Assembly: GCA_002951995.1 (NCBI GenBank)
Contig: CP019797.1
Span: forward strand, 1 to 57,500
DNA: 57,500 nt
DNA from: Stenotrophomonas acidaminiphila
Lineage (GTDB): Bacteria > Pseudomonadota > Gammaproteobacteria > Xanthomonadales > Xanthomonadaceae
Direction of reading: 5' to 3'
Shown here: piece by piece, positions 29,953 to 38,563 of the stretch
Layout: each line of letters opens with the position of its first letter
How positions within the stretch are numbered: position 1 is the first letter of the stretch
The notes under the pieces: generated by a model
What the model was told of the DNA's origin: nothing
Databases searched by the model: none
The model's input: only the letters and a program-made list of their open reading frames with translations
Program-made: the position numbers and the translations under genes

Positions 29953-32900
29953 ATGTCACCACGTTCCATCCGCCCGCTGTCGCGTACCCTGCTGCTGGCC
30001 TGCGCGCTGTCGTCCGCGCTCCCGGCGGCGGCGCTTTCTTCCCCGCCGAACCTGCTGTTCCGCGTATCGGCCGACCAGGGCTTCGTCGCCGACCAGGCGC
30101 AGGGCGATGCCGTTCCCAACTTCCAGGACAAGGTGAGCCTGGTCGACGACGGTGCCCATGGCCGCGCGATCCGCTGGGAAGACGATGGCGTGCTGTCGTG
30201 GAACGCACCGGGCAACATCCGCGCCGAACGCGGCACCCTGTCGTTCTTCTGGCGCCCGCGCTACGCCGTGGGCGAGGCGCCGTTCGTGATCTTCCGCGTC
30301 GGCTACGCCGACCACAGCAGCTGGGACATGACCTGGCTGCGCATCGACTGGAACGGCCACGGTTTCGATGCCTTCGTCACCGATGCCAACCTGGCGCGGA
30401 CCCGCGTCTCCTTCCGGCTGGACCGCAACCCGTCGCCCGACCAGTGGCAGCACATCGCCTTCGCCTGGGACGAGGACCAAGGCGTGCGCCTGTTCCTCGA
30501 CGGCCGCGAAGTGGCACGCGTGGACACCACCGGCGACTACGACGCCGCGCTCGACCAGCTCGGCCTGGCCGGGCGGGTGATGGCGCCCTACCAGGTGCAG
30601 AGCCGCTACAACTTCCTGCGCGGCAGCGATTTCGACGAGATCCGCGTCTATGACCGCATGCTCGACGCCACCGGCGTGGCCGCGCTGGCACGCAATGCGG
30701 CACCGGACGCGGGCCAAACCGCGGGTGCCACGCAGCGTGCGTGGTGGCACCGTTACGGCTGGGAGAGCGCGCCGCCGCCGCTCCTGGACGCGGCGGTGAC
30801 GACGATCCGCAAGGTCGAGTTCGCCGACGTCAAGGACAAGAAACAGTGGATGTGGAAGGGGACCGACGGCATCGCCGAGACCACCTGGCCCGGCGTCTAC
30901 AACCGCTCGCGCCTGCCCGGCCGCAACGACTACTTCCAGCTGCCGGACTGGAACACCTATGTCGAAGGTGGCCAGCACCTGGACCTGACCGTGCCCGATG
31001 GCGAAGCCATCAACCGCATCGAGATCCGCGGTGCCGCCTTCGGCATGCTCGGCGGCGATGCCGGCACCCTGTTCACCCGGCCGCGGGGCGTGGTCCGCAG
31101 CGTCGATGAGTTCCCCGCCCAGACCGGCGGCACGCTGCGCTTTTCCAATGCCGAGCAGGAAACGCCGATCCAGGAGATCTGGGGCTACCACGTGAGCGAT
31201 GCCGCCGAGCCGCAGGGCACGGTCAAGCAGCGCTACCTGATCGACAGCCGCGTGCTGCCGGACTACACCAACATCGCCGCGCTGCGCGACTACATCAATG
31301 GCCGCTTCGCAGCGGACGAGCGCAGCGTGGTGATGGCGCTGCCCAAGGGTGCCGGTTCGCGCAAGCGAAGCGCCGACACGCTTCCGGCGCAGCCGCGGCC
31401 CATCGTCCACGTACTGGTGCCGTCCGGGGTCGGCGACGCCCCGGCGGCGCAGCCGCTGATCCGCAGCTGGGCGTACAGCTGGGAGAACATGCACGATGGC
31501 CTGGACGGCATCGCCATCGACCTGCCGGCGCTGGACCTGCCCGCCACCCACGACGGCCCCGGCGGCGGCGTGATCCCGCTGAACATCCGCATCAAGGACC
31601 CGATCTGGCCGTCGCGCGACATGATCGACGTGTCGGTCTCGGTCCGCCCCGGGCAGCCGCGCACGCTGTGGCTGGACCTGCGCGACCGCATCCTTACCGC
31701 CGACAGCCTGTGGATCGCCATCGCCGCGGCCGCGCCCGGCTTCAACGCCGCCTCGCTGGACGGCGCCGAGGTGCGGCTGGTGTTCAAGGACCGCAGCGAG
31801 GCGCTGCGGGAGCATGTCGCCGACCGCTTCAATCAGGTGCGCGACAACTGGGGTTTCCTGGTGGAGGAACACACCACCTCCAAGCGCCAGCGCCTGTACG
31901 CGCGGGTATATGCCGACCTCAGCGACCTGCTGCGGGTGGACCCGGACCACGCGCTGGGCCGGCTGTACTGGAACTACATCAGCTACAACAGCCAGGGCCG
32001 GCCGCCGTTCCAGCAGCCGCAGCCACCGAAGGGCGTGCCGCTGTGGGCGTTCCGGCAGCTGGAGGACCTCAGGCGCGTGCGCCGCTTCGTCGACTGGTGG
32101 ATCGACCACCGCCAGGTCGAGTACGGCGACTTCGGCGGCGGCATTTCCGACGACACCGACCTGACCCAGCAGTGGCCGGGGCTGGCGTTGATGGGCGTGG
32201 AGCCGGACCGCCTCAATGCCTCGCTGACCGCACTGTCCGACGCGGTGTACCGCAACGGCATGTTCGCCAACGGCCTGAGCACCATCGAGACCGACGAACT
32301 GCACGCCTACGAGGAAGGCATCAACGCCAACAGCGCCATGCTCTACCTCAACTGGGGCGACCCGCTGACCGTCGAGCGGCTGATGGAAACGGTGCGCGCG
32401 TTCGACGAGCGCATCATCCTGCGCAACCCGCAGGGCCACCTGCTGTTCTCCAGCAACTGGTTCGGTGGCAACAAGGTCTACCGCGAGCCGAACTGGCAGT
32501 GGCAGAAGCCCTACTCGTTCCCGGCGCTGCACCCGGCGTTCCTGCTGGGCGAGTACAACGCCGACCCGACCGGCCGCACCCTGGTCACCGGACTGGCCGA
32601 CAGCTACCTCGCCCACGCCTATACCGACGACACCGGCCGCTGGACGCTGCCCAACGAGATCCACTGGGCCACCGGCAAGACCCGGGGTGGCGAACTGAAC
32701 CAGGGTTCGGGCGCCGGCGACGTCATGCACACGTTCTGGGCGGCGTGGCGCTGGAGCGGCGACGACCGCTACCTGAAGGCGCTGGACTACCGCGTGCAGC
32801 GTGGCGGCCCCGGCGCGCTGTCCAACCTGGGCGAGAACATCATCGACGTGCTCGGCCGCCAGCAGGACTGGGGCCGGCAGCTGGTCGCCGCCGCCGACAA

Positions 32901-33759
32901 GGGCGACACCGGCTTCGCCGCCATCACCGCGTGGCAGCTGAGCGGCGACAAATCGTATCTGGAAGCCCTGCATGCCGAAGGCATCCAGGCCAAGGCCCAG
33001 CGCGAGTACATGAATACCGAAGGCCACTGGTGGAGCGACCGCGTCGAGGCGCCCAGCGAGTTCCTGCAGCGCCTGCGCCTGGGCGGCATCGCGCTCAGGC
33101 GCAACCAGAGTTTCCCCGGGCACACCGTGAGCTGGCGCTTCGCCCGCCCCGGCGCGGCCGAGCAGGTGGCGCTGCTGGTGCACGCGCCCTCGCGCGAACG
33201 CTTCAAGGTGATCGCCTGGAACATGGCAGACGTGCCGCTGGAGGCGACGATGACCGGCTGGAACATCGCCGCCGGCACCTGGCGCATCCGCAGCGGCATC
33301 GACCGCGACGGCGACGACCGGATCGACGGCAAGCCGCAGGTGCGCGAGGTGGCGCTGGAGCGCAGCGCGTCCACCGCCCTGCGCTTCGCGCCGAAGCAGG
33401 CGCACGTGTTCGAGTTCGAACGGATCGCCGCGGGCACGCCGGTGGAAACCCGTGCCGACCTCGGCATCGGCCGCGGCGACCTGCAGGTCGCGGACGGACG
33501 CGTGCGCCTGACCGTGCACAGCCTGGGCCACGTCGCCACCCGGCCCGGCCACGCGCGGCTCGAGGATGCGCGCGGCCGCGAGGTGGCGCGCGTCGCGATC
33601 CCGGCACTGGAAGCGCCATCGGACCTGCAGCCGCGCGCGCTCACCCTGGAACTGCCGCTGCCCGCCGGCCTCAACCGCCGTGGCGCCAGCGTGCGGGTGC
33701 TGCAGGACGGCGACGCCGAGGAAGTGACCCTGCTCAACAACCGCCTGCCGCTGCCGTAG
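29953..33759 (+). CDS. Large secreted LamG-domain protein, candidate uronate-polymer-degrading enzyme
   Basis: A 1268-residue secreted protein. A signal peptide (about 1-28) precedes a LamG/concanavalin-like domain (about 35-255, with WQHIAFAWDEDQGVRLFLDGREVARVDTTG split over the usual strands). A beta-rich middle (about 280-600) follows, then a helical part resembling an alpha/alpha toroid (about 610-1080). The end (about 1180-1268) looks like a CARDB domain. Candidate active-site stretches are EYGDFGGGISDDTD (723-736) and TDELHAYEEG (780-789). I do not recognise a characterised lyase or hydrolase family. Position behind the operator-controlled receptor and the presence of DHU-processing genes suggest a polysaccharide lyase. 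The stop codon is supplied by a REP element. Confidence 0.75.
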   Translation: MSPRSIRPLSRTLLLACALSSALPAAALSSPPNLLFRVSADQGFVADQAQGDAVPNFQDKVSLVDDGAHGRAIRWEDDGVLSWNAPGNIRAERGTLSFFWRPRYAVGEAPFVIFRVGYADHSSWDMTWLRIDWNGHGFDAFVTDANLARTRVSFRLDRNPSPDQWQHIAFAWDEDQGVRLFLDGREVARVDTTGDYDAALDQLGLAGRVMAPYQVQSRYNFLRGSDFDEIRVYDRMLDATGVAALARNAAPDAGQTAGATQRAWWHRYGWESAPPPLLDAAVTTIRKVEFADVKDKKQWMWKGTDGIAETTWPGVYNRSRLPGRNDYFQLPDWNTYVEGGQHLDLTVPDGEAINRIEIRGAAFGMLGGDAGTLFTRPRGVVRSVDEFPAQTGGTLRFSNAEQETPIQEIWGYHVSDAAEPQGTVKQRYLIDSRVLPDYTNIAALRDYINGRFAADERSVVMALPKGAGSRKRSADTLPAQPRPIVHVLVPSGVGDAPAAQPLIRSWAYSWENMHDGLDGIAIDLPALDLPATHDGPGGGVIPLNIRIKDPIWPSRDMIDVSVSVRPGQPRTLWLDLRDRILTADSLWIAIAAAAPGFNAASLDGAEVRLVFKDRSEALREHVADRFNQVRDNWGFLVEEHTTSKRQRLYARVYADLSDLLRVDPDHALGRLYWNYISYNSQGRPPFQQPQPPKGVPLWAFRQLEDLRRVRRFVDWWIDHRQVEYGDFGGGISDDTDLTQQWPGLALMGVEPDRLNASLTALSDAVYRNGMFANGLSTIETDELHAYEEGINANSAMLYLNWGDPLTVERLMETVRAFDERIILRNPQGHLLFSSNWFGGNKVYREPNWQWQKPYSFPALHPAFLLGEYNADPTGRTLVTGLADSYLAHAYTDDTGRWTLPNEIHWATGKTRGGELNQGSGAGDVMHTFWAAWRWSGDDRYLKALDYRVQRGGPGALSNLGENIIDVLGRQQDWGRQLVAAADKGDTGFAAITAWQLSGDKSYLEALHAEGIQAKAQREYMNTEGHWWSDRVEAPSEFLQRLRLGGIALRRNQSFPGHTVSWRFARPGAAEQVALLVHAPSRERFKVIAWNMADVPLEATMTGWNIAAGTWRIRSGIDRDGDDRIDGKPQVREVALERSASTALRFAPKQAHVFEFERIAAGTPVETRADLGIGRGDLQVADGRVRLTVHSLGHVATRPGHARLEDARGREVARVAIPALEAPSDLQPRALTLELPLPAGLNRRGASVRVLQDGDAEEVTLLNNRLPLP

Positions 33760-34310
33760 GTGCCGGGCTTGCCCGGCACGGGGCATTGCCGGGAGCGTTC
33801 ATGCGGGGCAAGCCCCGCATCCATGTGGGTATCGGTGTGCATCCGCGGCCTTTCGCGCGCCGCTGCGAACACCCCCGTAGGTGCCGGGCTTGCCCGGCAC
33901 GGGGCATTACCGGGAGCGTTCATCCGGGGCAAGCCCCGCATCCATGTGGATATCGGTGTGCATCCGCGGCCCTTCGCGCGCCGCTGCGAACACCCCCGTA
34001 GGTGCCGGGCTTGCCCGGCACGGGGCATTACCGGGTGCGTTGCATGCGGGGCAAGCCCCGCATCCATGTGGATATCGGTGTGCATCCGCGGCCCTTCGCG
34101 CGCCGCCGCGAACACCCCCGTAGGTGCCGGGCTTGCCCGGCACGGGGCCTTGCCGGGTGCGTTCATGCGTGGCAAGCCCCGCATCCATTTGGATATCGGT
34201 GTGCATCCGCGGCCTTTCGCGCGCCGCCGCGAACACCACCGTAGGTGCCGGGCTCGCCCGGCACGGGGCCTTGCCGGGAGCGTTGCATGCGGGGCAAGCC
34301 CCGCATCTAC
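33756..34310. repeat. Tandem array of paired GTAG-headed REP elements (121-bp unit)
   Basis: Four full units and a partial fifth start at 33756, 33877, 33998, 34120 and 34241 (periods 121, 121, 122, 121). Each unit holds a GTAG-headed hairpin (GTGCCGGGC with GCCCGGCAC) and a second inverted hairpin (GCGGGGC with GCCCCGC). In the last unit the inverted hairpin also ends in GTAG on the minus strand. GTAG-headed REPs mobilised by RAYT transposases are known from Stenotrophomonas and relatives. This fills the 547-bp gap between two convergent genes; no gene is present. Confidence 0.9.
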
Positions 34311-34903
34311 GGGGTGTCTGTCTGCATCTGCCGGCTTTCGCGCCTGTACCAGTCCGCTTGCCCCGCTTCCGGAACGAACACCGTGCAGTGCTCCATCGGC
34401 CGCTGGTAGACATGTACCGAGATCGCGAGCTCAGTGTCGCTGGCGTTGCGCAGCACATGGAACTCATCCGGCGGGATCAGGTTGCCGGCGCTGCCGCGCG
34501 TACCGTCCACGCCGGGCAGGGGCTGCAGCCGGGCGATGTCGCCGCGGTCTTCGCGCAACCGGTACGGGGTGATCCGCAGCGCGCCCTGCCACACGCCTTC
34601 CACGCACCACAGGCCATCGTGGTCATGCAGCGGGGTGCCCTGGCCGGGCCCCCACGTCATGGCGATGATGCTGTAGCCGTGGCGCGCGCTGCGGTACAGC
34701 TCGCGGCGCGCGTAGTGGTCGGTAATCGGCTCGTGCACGCATGCCGGCAGCACGATCGCCGGGTCGGCGATGGCCTCGCGCAGGGCGTGTTCGATCCGCG
34801 CCACCGTGCCGCCGACATCGGCCGCGCCCATGGCGGCATCGATCGCCGCCACCAGTCGTTCGCGGCCGGTGAAGCCGGGGTAACCGTTTGCATCTGAAAT
34901 CAT
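34307..34903 (-). CDS. Cysteine dioxygenase-family cupin protein
   Basis: A 198-residue cupin with the iron-binding first motif GQGTPLHDHDGLWCVEGVWQG (two His in HDH) and the second-motif region DEFHVLRNASD. This fits bacterial cysteine (or 3-mercaptopropionate) dioxygenases, which oxidise a thiol to a sulfinate with Fe(II) and O2. Substrate cannot be settled from sequence. The start at 34903 gives MISDANGYPGF. Its TAG stop (34307-34309) lies inside the GTAG head of the adjoining REP array. It is probably not part of the uronate pathway. Confidence 0.82.
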   Translation of the reverse strand: MISDANGYPGFTGRERLVAAIDAAMGAADVGGTVARIEHALREAIADPAIVLPACVHEPITDHYARRELYRSARHGYSIIAMTWGPGQGTPLHDHDGLWCVEGVWQGALRITPYRLREDRGDIARLQPLPGVDGTRGSAGNLIPPDEFHVLRNASDTELAISVHVYQRPMEHCTVFVPEAGQADWYRRESRQMQTDTP

Positions 34904-34971
34904 GCCGCCAGTCTAGGGCAAAACGGTGAACGAACCGTTCGCTGCCGTCATGGCCGGGCGGCATGTGCGGC

Positions 34972-36579
34972 TCATGACGTGCCGCGCTGCACGAACGGCA
35001 CCTGTCCGTACAGCCTGCGCTCGCCGCCCCGCGGGTCGTCCTGCAGGCGGCTGTCGTCGTCGAACACCAGGGTCTGCCGGCGCTGCAGCGAGTACGGTTC
35101 CCAACGCGGCAGCCCGCCGTGGTTGGGGTCGCCGTGGTGGGCGAACGCCAGCAGCGCATCGCTCATCGCGTCGGCCATGCGCGTGGCCGACGCGCGGGTG
35201 CCGGTGCGCGAACCGGGCTGGTGCGTGTTGTGGAACACCAGCGGGATGTCCAGGGTATGGAAGGCGCGCAGCCGGTCGGCCTCGCCACCGCGGTCGTACC
35301 AGTCCAGCTGGTAGGCCCAGGTCGGCGCGCCCTGGCGTGCGCGCGCTTCCAGTTCCTCCACCGCGCCGCGCCAGGAGCGGCCGGCGGTGGTCGCGGCGAA
35401 GAACACCTCCGACGCCGTGTAGTGCGGGTACATCCGCCGGTACGCGGCGATCACCTCCGCGACCGGCAGGTCCACGAACTGCTCGCGCTCCAGTTTCGCC
35501 GGCAGTGCCTCCCAGTCGAGTGTGAAGTTGCGCGCATCGTTGCCGAGGAAGGCGCGGGTTTCGTCGCGGGTATTGCCGATGACCATCGGGACGGTGGCCG
35601 ACTGCAGCGGCGCCTGCGGCCAGAACGGGTGCACCGGCAGGTGCCGCGCGTCCAGTACCGGGCCCAAGTACAGGCCGGTGTCCTCGACCCACGATGGATC
35701 GCGCAGCTTGACCGCGTCCAGCAGCGTTTCCATCGGCAGCGTGCGCAGCGCCTGCGGGTCGCGCAGGCCGAAGTGTTCCAGCACGCGCCGCGCGCGCTGC
35801 GTCGCCGCGCGTGGCCCGGCGGCGGTGACCTGCTGGCCGCTCATCGTCCAGGCGCGGTGGAACAGGCCCGCCGCCGCCGGCATCGCCATCAGCGTGGCGA
35901 TCTTGGCGCCGCCGCCGGACTGGCCGAACACGGTGACGTTGCCGGGGTCGCCGCCGAACTCCACCGCATGCTGGCGCACCCATTGCAGCGCCTGCACCAG
36001 GTCCAGCTGGCCGACGTTGCCGGAATCGGCGAACGCCGGGCCGCCAAGGCCGCCCAGGTACAGGTAGCCGAACACGTTGAGCCGGTGGTTGACGCTGACC
36101 ACCACCACGTCGCCGCGCCGGCACAGGTTGCCGCCGTCATACAGCGGATCACTGCCCGAGCCGTTGTTGTAGGCGCCGCCGTGGAGGTACACCAGCACCG
36201 GGCGGCGGCCGCCGTCGCGCAGGGCCGGCGTCCACACGTTGAGATACAGGCAATCCTCGCTGCCCGGGCCTTCGCCACTGGTCTGCGGCGCCGCCGGGCC
36301 AGGAGCCAAGGCGTCGCGTATGCCGCGCCAGGGGGCTTCCTGTACTGCCGGCTGGAAGCGCCGCGGTGCGGTGTCCGCGCCGTAGGGAATGCCGCGGAAC
36401 ACATGGATGCCCTGCTCGGTCTGCCCGGCGATACGGCCGCCGCGCACGCGTGCGAGCGGACTCGCCTGCCCGCGCGCGGCGCCGGCCGGGACCGCAGCGG
36501 CCAGCCCCGCGCCGAGCGAACACAGTGCGCCGGCGCGCAGCAGCCGGCGCCGTTGCGGATCGTCGGGCCTGGCGTTCAT
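34972..36579 (-). CDS. Secreted type-B carboxylesterase
   Basis: A 535-residue alpha/beta-hydrolase of the carboxylesterase/lipase B family. A Tat-like signal (RRRLLRAG, then a hydrophobic segment to about residue 37) precedes the mature enzyme. The nucleophile elbow is GQSGGGA, with the family blocks EDCLYLNVWTP and YLHGGAYNNGSG before it; the catalytic His lies late, in FHNTHQP or nearby. Its ATG overlaps the stop of the upstream hydrolase gene (ATGA), so the two are coupled. In this setting an esterase removing acyl groups from a uronate polymer is inferred. Confidence 0.88.
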   Translation of the reverse strand: MNARPDDPQRRRLLRAGALCSLGAGLAAAVPAGAARGQASPLARVRGGRIAGQTEQGIHVFRGIPYGADTAPRRFQPAVQEAPWRGIRDALAPGPAAPQTSGEGPGSEDCLYLNVWTPALRDGGRRPVLVYLHGGAYNNGSGSDPLYDGGNLCRRGDVVVVSVNHRLNVFGYLYLGGLGGPAFADSGNVGQLDLVQALQWVRQHAVEFGGDPGNVTVFGQSGGGAKIATLMAMPAAAGLFHRAWTMSGQQVTAAGPRAATQRARRVLEHFGLRDPQALRTLPMETLLDAVKLRDPSWVEDTGLYLGPVLDARHLPVHPFWPQAPLQSATVPMVIGNTRDETRAFLGNDARNFTLDWEALPAKLEREQFVDLPVAEVIAAYRRMYPHYTASEVFFAATTAGRSWRGAVEELEARARQGAPTWAYQLDWYDRGGEADRLRAFHTLDIPLVFHNTHQPGSRTGTRASATRMADAMSDALLAFAHHGDPNHGGLPRWEPYSLQRRQTLVFDDDSRLQDDPRGGERRLYGQVPFVQRGTS

Positions 36580-37573
36580 GGCATGCGCTCCGTTCCCTGC
36601 GCGGCGATCCAGTCCAGTGCCAGCCGCGGCCAGGCGGCGGTGGTCAGGCCGGCGATGCCACGGGTGCCGAAGCCATGGCCGCCATGCGGGAACACGTGCA
36701 GCTCGGCCGGGACCCCGGCGCGGAGCAGGCCCGAGTAGAACGCCAGGCTGTTGCCGACCGGCACCGCCGCATCGTCACCGGCATGCACCAGGAAAGTGGG
36801 TGGCGTGTCGGCACGGACCTGGTCCTGCATCGAATAACGCCGCTGCAGCGCCGGCTCCGGTCGCGCGCCGAGCAGCCGTTCGCGCGAACCGGGGTGCGCG
36901 TCCGCGCCGGCCATGTCGATCACCGGATACACCAGCAGCTGGAAATCCGGGCGCGCACTGGCGCGGTCGATGGCGTCGGTGGCCGGGTAGGCGGGCTGGT
37001 CGAAGCCGTTGCCGAGCCGCGCGGCCAGGTGCCCGCCGGCGGAGAAGCCGATCACGCCGATGCGCCGCGGGTCCAGCTGCCACTCGCCGGCGCGCGTGCG
37101 GATCAGGCGCAATGCGCGCTGCGCATCGGCCAGCGCCGCCTCGCGGTCGTCGCGCCCCTCGCCCGGCAGCCGGTAGCGCAGCACGAACAGGGTGATGCCG
37201 CCCTGCTCGACGAAGGCCGGCACCAGCGCCGAGCCCTCCTTGTCCAGCACCACGCGCTGGTAGCCCCCCCGGGCGTCACCAGCAGTGCGGTGCCGTTGGG
37301 CCGGGCTGGCCGGTACATGACCAGATAGGGCGCACTGACATGGGTGATGTAGCGGTCCGGCAGCGCCGGGTCGGTGCTGCGTTCGACGATCCGCGCGGCC
37401 TGGGCGAGAGGTTTGTCCCCCGGTGCCACCCCGTTCGGCCACAGCGCGATCCGCCGTGCCGATCCCGAGACCGGTTCACCGTCCGGGCCGTCGCCCGGGG
37501 CGGCGGCGGCGCCACCGCAATTCAGGCAAAAAGCCAATAACAACAAGGATCTGCCAAGCAGGGTCAGGGACAT
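36576..37573 (-). CDS. Secreted alpha/beta-hydrolase (acetyl-xylan-esterase/BD-FAE type), apparent frameshift
   Basis: The N-terminal part (signal peptide MSLTLLGRSLLLLAF, then IALWPNGVAPGDKP and APYLVMYRP) lies in one frame. The rest (GYQRVVLDKEG, the nucleophile motif GFSAGGHLA, HAGDDAAVPV and late His in FPHGGHGFG) lies in the next frame. The switch is at the seven-base C run 37264-37270 (G on the coding strand). One more base gives TPGGGYQRV and a normal protein of about 332 residues. The family includes acetyl esterases for plant polysaccharides. The gene starts a leftward unit with the carboxylesterase. Confidence 0.82.
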
Positions 37574-37627
37574 GGGGAGTCTCGCGATGCGGAACGGGGA
37601 TGGCCGTGATGCGATGCGTATTGCCAG

Positions 37628-37644
37628 ATGACACCGGTTTACCA
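37628..37644 (+). promoter_or_regulatory. LacI-type operator in the divergent hydrolase/hydratase promoter region
   Basis: ATGACACCGGTTTACCA lies in the 129-bp region between the two divergent units. A rightward promoter candidate overlaps it: TTGCCA (37621-37626), 18-bp spacer, TATACA (37645-37650). One bound repressor could block both directions. The ATG inside this site is in frame with the next gene but is unlikely to be a start. Confidence 0.65.
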
Positions 37645-37702
37645 TATACAGCAACCACAGCACTGTCGATGGGCGGTGCAGCAACGCCACCAGGAGAGCC
37701 AC

Positions 37703-38527
37703 TTGAGCATCGACCAAGGCCAACCGGCCCCGACCGCCGCGCTGGACGACATCGCCCGCCAGTTCGTGGACGCGCGCCGCGCCGGGCGTTCGCTCGATGA
37801 TTTTCCCGGCACGATCCCGGCCGACCTGGTCACCGCCTATCAGGTGCAGGACCTGGCGATCGGCCGCTGGGGCGATGCGGTGGTCGGCTGGAAGGTCGGC
37901 TATATCGCGCCCGAGCGCCGCGACGCATCCGGCGACGAGCGCCTGCTGGGCCCGGTGTTCGCGCGCCAGCTCTGGAATGCTACCGGTGGCATCGTGGACA
38001 TCCCGGTGTTCTCCGGCGCCGGTGGGTTCGCCGCGGTCGAGGCCGAGTACGTGCTGCGGCTCGACGCCGACGCACCGGCCGGCAAGCTCGACTGGACGCC
38101 AGCCGAGGCCGCCGCCCTGCCCGCGCGCCTGTTCACCGGGGTGGAAGTGGCCAGCAGCCCGCTGGCGACGATCAACGTGCTGGGGCCGCGGGTGGTGGTG
38201 TCCGACTTCGGCAACAACAATGGCCTGGTGCTGGGCACGGAAATCGTGGACTGGACGCGGCTGGACGAAGCGCGGCTGCTGGCGCGCACCGAGATCGACG
38301 GGGTGGTGGTGGGCACCGGCGGCGCCGGCAACCTGCCCGGCGGCCTGCGCGCGGCCTATGCGTTCGCGCTGGCGCGCTCGGCGCGCCGCGGCCGGCCGCT
38401 GCGCCGCGGCGACCTGATCGCCACCGGCAACGCCACCGGCATCCACGACATTGCGGTCGGCCAGCAGGCCGTGATCCGCTTCGAGGGCCATGGCGAGATT
38501 GCCTGCAGGGCGGTGGCCGCCGGCTGA
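37703..38527 (+). CDS. 2-keto-4-pentenoate hydratase / fumarylacetoacetase-fold enzyme
   Basis: A 274-residue enzyme of the MhpD/HpcG hydratase group (FAH fold). Supporting blocks are VGWKVGY, FAAVEAEYVLRL with metal-binding acidic residues, and the C-terminal GDLIATGNATGIHDI. The start is a TTG at 37703 backed by AGGAGA five bases upstream; the in-frame ATG at 37628 sits inside the operator. Family members hydrate 2-oxo-pentenoates or decarboxylate 2-oxo-diacids in aromatic degradation. In this locus a role on an unsaturated uronate-derived 2-oxo acid is inferred. Confidence 0.82.
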   Translation: MSIDQGQPAPTAALDDIARQFVDARRAGRSLDDFPGTIPADLVTAYQVQDLAIGRWGDAVVGWKVGYIAPERRDASGDERLLGPVFARQLWNATGGIVDIPVFSGAGGFAAVEAEYVLRLDADAPAGKLDWTPAEAAALPARLFTGVEVASSPLATINVLGPRVVVSDFGNNNGLVLGTEIVDWTRLDEARLLARTEIDGVVVGTGGAGNLPGGLRAAYAFALARSARRGRPLRRGDLIATGNATGIHDIAVGQQAVIRFEGHGEIACRAVAAG

Positions 38528-38563
38528 GCGGCGGCCACGATGGATGCACGTGGAGGGGGTTCG

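Noticed and set aside
29956..33786. 1276-codon open frame antisense to the LamG protein gene
   Set aside because: Same GC-bias shadow. The sense strand has a signal peptide and recognisable domains; the antisense product has none.
33756..34310. CRISPR array
   Set aside because: The whole 121-bp unit repeats with no unique spacers, contains paired hairpins with GTAG ends, and no cas genes are near.
33760..34572. Repetitive open frame through the REP array
   Set aside because: It merely translates the 121-bp repeats (recurring GLPGTGHC-like peptides) and runs antisense into the cupin gene.
37628..37702. Longer N-terminus for the hydratase from the ATG at 37628
   Set aside because: That ATG lies in the operator and has no ribosome-binding site; the TTG at 37703 has AGGAGA at correct spacing.
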